Positions 6,100 to 10,978 of a DNA stretch of 10,978 nt are shown here, piece after piece. The position numbers and the translations under genes were made by a program. The notes beneath the pieces are model-generated. The model saw only the letters and a list, made by a program, of their open reading frames with translations. It ran no database searches and was not told the DNA's origin. The DNA lies in NCBI GenBank assembly GCA_015486475.1, contig WFRO01000195.1, forward strand, positions 1-10,978. Direction: 5' to 3'. Each line of letters begins with the position of its first letter. Within the stretch, counting starts at the first letter, position 1. The stretch is from Bacteroidales bacterium (GTDB lineage Bacteria; Bacteroidota; Bacteroidia; Bacteroidales; VadinHA17).

Positions 6100-9000
6100 A
6101 TGAAGAAAACTTACCGTTTTCAGGGCAGATCATCCTTCCTTACGGAAGGGCTGTCCAGGATCTTACTGCTGACGGCGTTGTTTTTTCTTCTTTTCGGTAC
6201 GGGGATGCTCCGGGCTGAGGGAAGTACTGTCATCAGTAAAAAGGGAAACCGTGCCGTCCAGGTGCAGTTGCTGAAGGTCACCGGGAATGTGGTGGATGAA
6301 AAAGGGAATCCCCTGCCTGGTGTTACGATCGTGATCAAAGGGACGACACGTGGTGTGATCACCGACGTGGACGGTTCTTACTCCATTTCGCGCGTGCCTG
6401 CGGGAGGAACGCTGGTCTTCTCGTTCGTGGGTATGGAAACCCAGGAAGTGCCGGTTAACGGTATGCGGGTGATCAACGTGCAGATGAAGCCCAAGGCCGA
6501 AGAGCTGAAGGATGTCACGGTGGTGGCTTTCTCCAAACAGAAAAAAGAGAGTGTGATCGCTTCGATCACCACGGTGAAGCCGGCCGAGCTGCAGACGCCT
6601 TCGAGCAACCTGACCACAGCGCTGGCAGGCCGCATTTCGGGCATCATCTCCTACCAGCGCAGCGGCGAGCCCGGACAGGACAATGCGCAGTTCTTCGTCC
6701 GCGGGGTCACCACTTTCGGTTATAAGAAAGACCCGCTGATCCTGGTTGACGGCGTAGAGCTCACCTCAGCCGACCTGGCACGTCTGCAACCCGATGACAT
6801 CGCCAGCTTCTCGATCATGAAAGACGCCACTGCCACCGCTCTTTACGGTGCCCGCGGCGCCAACGGGGTCATTTATGTGACCACCAAGGAAGGACGGGAA
6901 GGGAAGGCCCGCGTGAATGTACGGTACGAAACAAGTGTCTCGCAACCTACGCGTGACATAGAGCTGGCCGACCCCATCACCTACATGGAGATGCACAACG
7001 AAGCGGTGAAGACGCGTAATCCGCTGGGACTGCTGCCTTATTCCCTGGAAAAAGTGGATAAGACCAAGGAGGGCGCCGACCCGGTGATGTACCCCACCGT
7101 CGACTGGTATCACACCCTGTTCAAGAAAAGGGCCGTCAACCAGCGTTTCAACCTGAACGTGAACGGCGGCGGCCGTGTGGCAAGGTATTATCTGGCAGCC
7201 ACCGTGAACCACGACAACGGTATTCTCAATGTGGATAAACGAAATAATTTCAATAACAACATCGACCTCTACCGTTATAATATGCGGGCCAATATCAACC
7301 TGAACCTGACCAAGACGACCCAGGCCAAGTTCATCTTCAATACTACTTTTGACGATTATACCGGCCCCATCGACGGCGGTTCCACTACATACCGCAAGGT
7401 GATGCAATCCAACCCGGTATATTTCCTGCCTTATTATGAGCCGGATGAAGCCAACCAATATACCAAGCACATCCTTTTCGGGAATTATGGCGACGGTTCC
7501 TATTACAATCCTTATGCCGATATGGTAAAAGGGTACAAGGATTACAGCCAGAACAGGACGCTGGCACAGTTCGAACTGGCCCAGGACCTGAAGTTCATCA
7601 CCGAAGGATTGCGTATCCGGGCCATGGTCAATGCCAACCGGTATTCTTATTTTGATGTGTCGCGTTCCTACAATCCTTTCTACTACACGCCTATGGAGGA
7701 TCCCACGGGAGAACAGCCTTACATCCTGAAACCCCTGAACATTGAGGAGGGAACGGAGTACCTGGACTATCATCCCGGGACGCGCGATATCAACTCCACG
7801 TTCTATCTTGAAGCGGCAGTCAATTACGACCGCACCTTCGGCAAACATACGGTCAGCGGCATGCTGGTATATACCATGCGTCAGTTACTGAACGCCACGG
7901 CCAACAATCTGCAGTTGTCACTGCCCCACCGTAACCTGGGTCTCTCCGGCCGTTTCACGTATGCCTACCACGACCGTTATTTTACGGAATTCAATTTCGG
8001 GTACAACGGTTCGGAACGTTTCTCCGAGAACGAGCGCTTCGGATTCTTCCCCTCCGCCGGACTGGGATGGATCGTCTCCAACGAAGATTTCTTTGCCGGT
8101 GCCAAGAGGATCTTTTCCCTTCTGAAGATCAAGTTCACATATGGTCTTGTCGGGAATGACGCCATCGGCAGTCCCGATGAGCGGTTCTTCTACCTCTCCC
8201 AGGTCAACATGAATGACAACAACAGGACGATCCCTTTCGGTACCCGGTATGACTACCGCAAGCCAGGCGTCTCCATCACGCGATATGCCAACGACCATAT
8301 CACCTGGGAGACCTCCTACAAGACCAACCTGGGCTTTGAGATCGGTTTGTGGGACAAACTGAACATACAGGCTGACCTGTTCCGCGATCACCGTACCAAC
8401 ATCCTTATGGACCGTATACAGCTGGCCAGCATGGGGCTGGAAGCCCAGGTGAAGGCCAACGTGGGGGAAGCCCTCACCAAAGGGGTGGATATTTCGGCCG
8501 ACTACAATGTGTTCGTGACCAAACAGTTCTGGATCCAGGGACGGGCTAACTTCACTTATGCCCACGGGGTTATCACCAAGGCTGAAGAGCCCGACTATTC
8601 CGAAACCCCCTGGCTCTCGCATGTAGGACAGCCGATCTCACAACGGTGGGGCTACATCGCCGAACGGCTTTTTGTCGACCAGACGGAGGTGGACAACTCA
8701 CCGGAGCAGACTTTCGGAGAATATACCGGCGGGGACATCAAGTATCATGATATCAACGGTGATGACCGCATTTCCGGCCTCGACAGGGTCCCCCTGGGAT
8801 GGCCTACCTCACCGGAGATCGTGTACGGTTTCGGGGTGTCCATGGGATATAAGAACTTCGACATATCCATGTTCTTCCAGGGACTGGCCCATGAGTCTTT
8901 CTGGATCTCCCCCTATTATACCGCACCTTTTGTGGATATCGACGGGAGCAACAGCGTCACGTCCAACAACGAACTGATGAAAGTGTATGCTGACAGTTAC

Positions 9001-9315
9001 TGGTCGGAAGAGCACCGGGACGTATATGCACTGTGGCCCCGTCTCGCCGACCATATCATCTGGAACAACACCCAGACCAGTACCCACTTCATGCGCAACG
9101 GCGCTTTCCTCCGCCTGAAACAGGCTGAGATCGGCTATTCGCTGCCCAACAGGATCATATCCAAAGCCAAGATCAAGCAGGTACGGTTCTATGCGAACGG
9201 AACCAACCTGCTCACCTTCACCAAATTCAAGCTGTGGGATGTGGAGATGGGCGGCAACGGCCTGGCCTATCCCATCCAGCGGGTGTTCAACGGAGGTATC
9301 CAGGTATCATTCTAA
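6100..9315 (+). CDS. SusC/RagA-family TonB-linked outer membrane transporter
   Basis: At 1071 residues this is a full-length SusC-family protein. The N-terminus has an unusually long polar n-region before the hydrophobic core (ILLLTALFFLLFGTG, 21-35), with likely signal cleavage near 39-41. Residues ~58-133 form the carboxypeptidase-regulatory-like domain (VTGNVVDEKGNPLPGVTIVI...FSFVGMETQEVPV). A TonB-box-like stretch follows (ELKDVTVVAF, 135-144), then the plug (~150-266) with FFVRGVTTFG, DPLILVDGVE, IASFSIMKDATATALYGARG and ANGVIYVTTK. The rest is the beta barrel, including DINGDDRISGLDR and YKNFDISMFFQG, and it ends in an aromatic outer-membrane insertion signal, GIQVSF. No STN domain precedes the regulatory-like domain, so direct FecR/ECF-sigma trans-envelope signalling is not indicated. 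It imports ligand across the outer membrane, powered by TonB, together with the SusD-like protein encoded 23 nt downstream. The ligand is unknown; no CAZyme is in view to suggest a glycan. Confidence 0.97.
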   Translation: MKKTYRFQGRSSFLTEGLSRILLLTALFFLLFGTGMLRAEGSTVISKKGNRAVQVQLLKVTGNVVDEKGNPLPGVTIVIKGTTRGVITDVDGSYSISRVPAGGTLVFSFVGMETQEVPVNGMRVINVQMKPKAEELKDVTVVAFSKQKKESVIASITTVKPAELQTPSSNLTTALAGRISGIISYQRSGEPGQDNAQFFVRGVTTFGYKKDPLILVDGVELTSADLARLQPDDIASFSIMKDATATALYGARGANGVIYVTTKEGREGKARVNVRYETSVSQPTRDIELADPITYMEMHNEAVKTRNPLGLLPYSLEKVDKTKEGADPVMYPTVDWYHTLFKKRAVNQRFNLNVNGGGRVARYYLAATVNHDNGILNVDKRNNFNNNIDLYRYNMRANINLNLTKTTQAKFIFNTTFDDYTGPIDGGSTTYRKVMQSNPVYFLPYYEPDEANQYTKHILFGNYGDGSYYNPYADMVKGYKDYSQNRTLAQFELAQDLKFITEGLRIRAMVNANRYSYFDVSRSYNPFYYTPMEDPTGEQPYILKPLNIEEGTEYLDYHPGTRDINSTFYLEAAVNYDRTFGKHTVSGMLVYTMRQLLNATANNLQLSLPHRNLGLSGRFTYAYHDRYFTEFNFGYNGSERFSENERFGFFPSAGLGWIVSNEDFFAGAKRIFSLLKIKFTYGLVGNDAIGSPDERFFYLSQVNMNDNNRTIPFGTRYDYRKPGVSITRYANDHITWETSYKTNLGFEIGLWDKLNIQADLFRDHRTNILMDRIQLASMGLEAQVKANVGEALTKGVDISADYNVFVTKQFWIQGRANFTYAHGVITKAEEPDYSETPWLSHVGQPISQRWGYIAERLFVDQTEVDNSPEQTFGEYTGGDIKYHDINGDDRISGLDRVPLGWPTSPEIVYGFGVSMGYKNFDISMFFQGLAHESFWISPYYTAPFVDIDGSNSVTSNNELMKVYADSYWSEEHRDVYALWPRLADHIIWNNTQTSTHFMRNGAFLRLKQAEIGYSLPNRIISKAKIKQVRFYANGTNLLTFTKFKLWDVEMGGNGLAYPIQRVFNGGIQVSF

Positions 9316-9338
9316 CAAAAACAACAAAAGAAGAGATC

Positions 9339-10978
9339 ATGAAAGTGTTTAGATATTTTGCAGGATTGTTTTTATTGCTTACGGTAGCGACCTCGTGTAA
9401 CTACCTGGACGTGGTGCCCGACAATGTGGCCACCCTCGACAATGCTTTCTCCGACAGATACACTGCGGAGAAGTACCTGTACACCTGTTACTCTTACCTC
9501 CCCAACTACGGGAATGCCTGGGGAAGAGTAACTTTTCTGGGTGGTGATGAGTGCTGGTTCCCCGACCGCCTCAGCTATAACAACGGCCAGCGCATCGCCC
9601 GGGGTGAACAGAACATCACCAACCCCCGTTTCGATTACTGGAGCGGCCGCAACGGCGGACAACCCCTCTTCATCGGGATACGTACCTGTAACATCTTTCT
9701 GGATAACATTGACAAGGTGCGTGACCTGCCCGATTATGAGAAAGCACGCTGGAAAGCAGAAGTGACTTTCCTCAAGGCTTATTATCATTTTTACCTGGTA
9801 CGCATGTACGGCCCCATACCTTTACAGGACGTCAGCCTGCCGGTATATGCTGCCACGGAACAGATCAAGGTGAACAGGGATCCCCTGGACTCCTGCTTCA
9901 GTTATATCGTCCACACCATGGACAAAGCCATCCCTTATCTGCCGTTGCAGATCGAGATGGAGAGCACAGAGCTGGGACGTATCACACAGCCCATAGCTGC
10001 GGCCATCAAAGCCCGTGTGCTGATCACCGCTGCCAGCCCGCTTTTCAATGGCAACCCTGATTACGTCTCCATCACCAACAAGAACGGCGAGCCCCTTTTC
10101 CCGCAGGAGTACGATCCCGACAAATGGGTCCTGGCCGCCAATGCCGCCAAGAAGGCTATCGACCTCGCCGAGGAGGCCGGTTTCCATCTGTTGACCAAGG
10201 ATGATATGACCAACACCAAGCCGCACATCGACAGTGTGATGATGAAGCTGATGTTGCGCAGCCGGGTCACCCAGCGCTGGAATCCCGAAGTGATCTGGGG
10301 CGGCACCTCCGGCATTGCCCATTACATTCAGTATGAGGCCACCCCACGTCTCTATCCGGCCACCTATAACCCGGTGGCTTCGCGTCTGGCACCCACCCTG
10401 CGCATCGCAGAACAGTATTATACCCAGAACGGCGTCCCGATCGACGAGGACATAGATTATGACTATGCCAACCGGTATACGCTGAGGACAGCCGGTCCTG
10501 CCGAACGCTATTTCATCGCGCAGGGAGAGCAGACGGCCGTGCTGAATTTTGATCGTGAATACCGGTATTATGCCGACCTGGCTTTTGACAGGAGCGTATG
10601 GCATGCCAACGGTAATGATGATGACAATGATCCCTGGGTCATCAAGAACCGGCGGGGAGAATACTCCTCCATCTTCGAGATCAGCCAATACTCGGTCACC
10701 GGTTACTGGCCCAAGAAGATCGTCCACCTGGAGAATGAGATCCGCAACGGATCGTGGTATTATATCACCGACTACGCCTGGCCGGTGATGCGTCTGGCCG
10801 ATCTGTACCTGTATTACGCAGAAGCTTTGAACGAAGTCAACGGCCCGTCCGCAGATGTATATGAATATATCAACAGGGTACGCGAACGTGCCGGCCTGGA
10901 CGGGGTGCTGGAGAGCTGGTCAGCCCACTCCCGCAATCCTGACAAGCCCAAGACCAAGGCAGGCCTGCGCGAGATCAT
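9339..10978 (+). CDS. SusD/RagB-family nutrient-binding surface lipoprotein (partial, C-terminus beyond right edge)
   Basis: The frame is open from the ATG at 9339 to the right edge, 546 codons plus 2 bases. Residues 1-20 (MKVFRYFAGLFLLLTVATSC) are a lipoprotein signal peptide with lipobox ATSC, so Cys20 would be lipidated. The mature start NYLDVVPDN is typical of the family (xxLDxxP). The N-terminal SusD-like region has GDECWFPD (69-76), IRTCNIFLDNI (114-124) and the helical motif KAEVTFLKAYYHFYLVRMYG (139-158). The C-terminal RagB/SusD domain shows WPVMRLADLYLYYAEALNEV near 480-500 and INRVRERAGL. The window stops at GLREII, just before the usual 'ER..E..FE' block, so probably 50-100 residues are missing. 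SusD proteins cap the SusC barrel and bind ligand outside the cell. An A-rich leader with AAGAAGAG lies a few nt before the start. The 23-nt gap to susC-like indicates cotranscription. Confidence 0.96.
   Translation, partial: MKVFRYFAGLFLLLTVATSCNYLDVVPDNVATLDNAFSDRYTAEKYLYTCYSYLPNYGNAWGRVTFLGGDECWFPDRLSYNNGQRIARGEQNITNPRFDYWSGRNGGQPLFIGIRTCNIFLDNIDKVRDLPDYEKARWKAEVTFLKAYYHFYLVRMYGPIPLQDVSLPVYAATEQIKVNRDPLDSCFSYIVHTMDKAIPYLPLQIEMESTELGRITQPIAAAIKARVLITAASPLFNGNPDYVSITNKNGEPLFPQEYDPDKWVLAANAAKKAIDLAEEAGFHLLTKDDMTNTKPHIDSVMMKLMLRSRVTQRWNPEVIWGGTSGIAHYIQYEATPRLYPATYNPVASRLAPTLRIAEQYYTQNGVPIDEDIDYDYANRYTLRTAGPAERYFIAQGEQTAVLNFDREYRYYADLAFDRSVWHANGNDDDNDPWVIKNRRGEYSSIFEISQYSVTGYWPKKIVHLENEIRNGSWYYITDYAWPVMRLADLYLYYAEALNEVNGPSADVYEYINRVRERAGLDGVLESWSAHSRNPDKPKTKAGLREI

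Noticed and set aside
6766..7848. 360-codon minus-strand ORF inside the SusC-like gene, with others at 7918-8622 and 8809-9087
   Set aside because: They are antisense to conserved SusC plug and barrel sequence and have low-complexity hydrophobic translations without motifs.
9822..10727. 301-codon minus-strand ORF opposite the SusD-like gene
   Set aside because: The plus-strand frame has a lipobox and SusD family motifs throughout; the minus-strand ORF has none.
1..10978. CRISPR array, tRNA/rRNA, insertion sequence or phage elements
   Set aside because: No regularly spaced direct repeats, tRNA-like cloverleaf, transposase motifs or terminal inverted repeats were seen; almost all sequence is accounted for by four genes.

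Overview
The window comes from a Bacteroidota genome, most likely Bacteroidales-like; genus and species cannot be read from it. The evidence is a SusC/SusD outer-membrane pair, two proteins with type IX secretion (T9SS) sorting tails of the 'YPNP/FPNP' kind, TAnnTTTG-type promoter boxes, A-rich leaders without strong Shine-Dalgarno sites, and PKD, discoidin and GEVED surface domains.

Layout: (1) Positions 1-3407, minus strand: a large secreted protein of at least 1135 residues, cut by the left edge. It has a signal peptide, three tandem discoidin (F5/8 type C) plus PKD units, a GEVED domain, a fourth PKD, two Ig-like segments and the start of a T9SS sorting domain. It has no stop inside the window, so a caller that needs complete ORFs misses it and reports its antisense shadows instead. 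(2) 3408-3738: AT-rich divergent intergenic region with promoter-like boxes facing both ways. (3) 3739-5946, plus strand: a 735-residue CotH-family (secreted kinase fold) protein with an N-terminal beta-sandwich-like domain and a T9SS tail. (4) 5947-6099: spacer with GTAAAA-type inverted repeats, a 9-T tract and a promoter candidate. (5) 6100-9315: SusC-like TonB-dependent transporter. (6) 9339-10978: SusD-like surface lipoprotein, cut by the right edge, 23 nt after SusC and evidently in the same operon.

How they may work together: SusC and SusD form the usual outer-membrane uptake complex (SusD lid on a SusC barrel) for an oligosaccharide or peptide. The two T9SS products would be exported across the outer membrane and attached to the surface or released. 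The discoidin/PKD protein looks like a binding or adhesive scaffold with no visible catalytic domain. The CotH protein is the only likely enzyme in view. No glycoside hydrolase, polysaccharide lyase, sulfatase, peptidase or regulator is visible, so the substrate cannot be named. The most notable feature is a T9SS-exported CotH-type kinase placed between a multidomain T9SS adhesin-like protein and a SusCD operon. A functional link among them is inference only.
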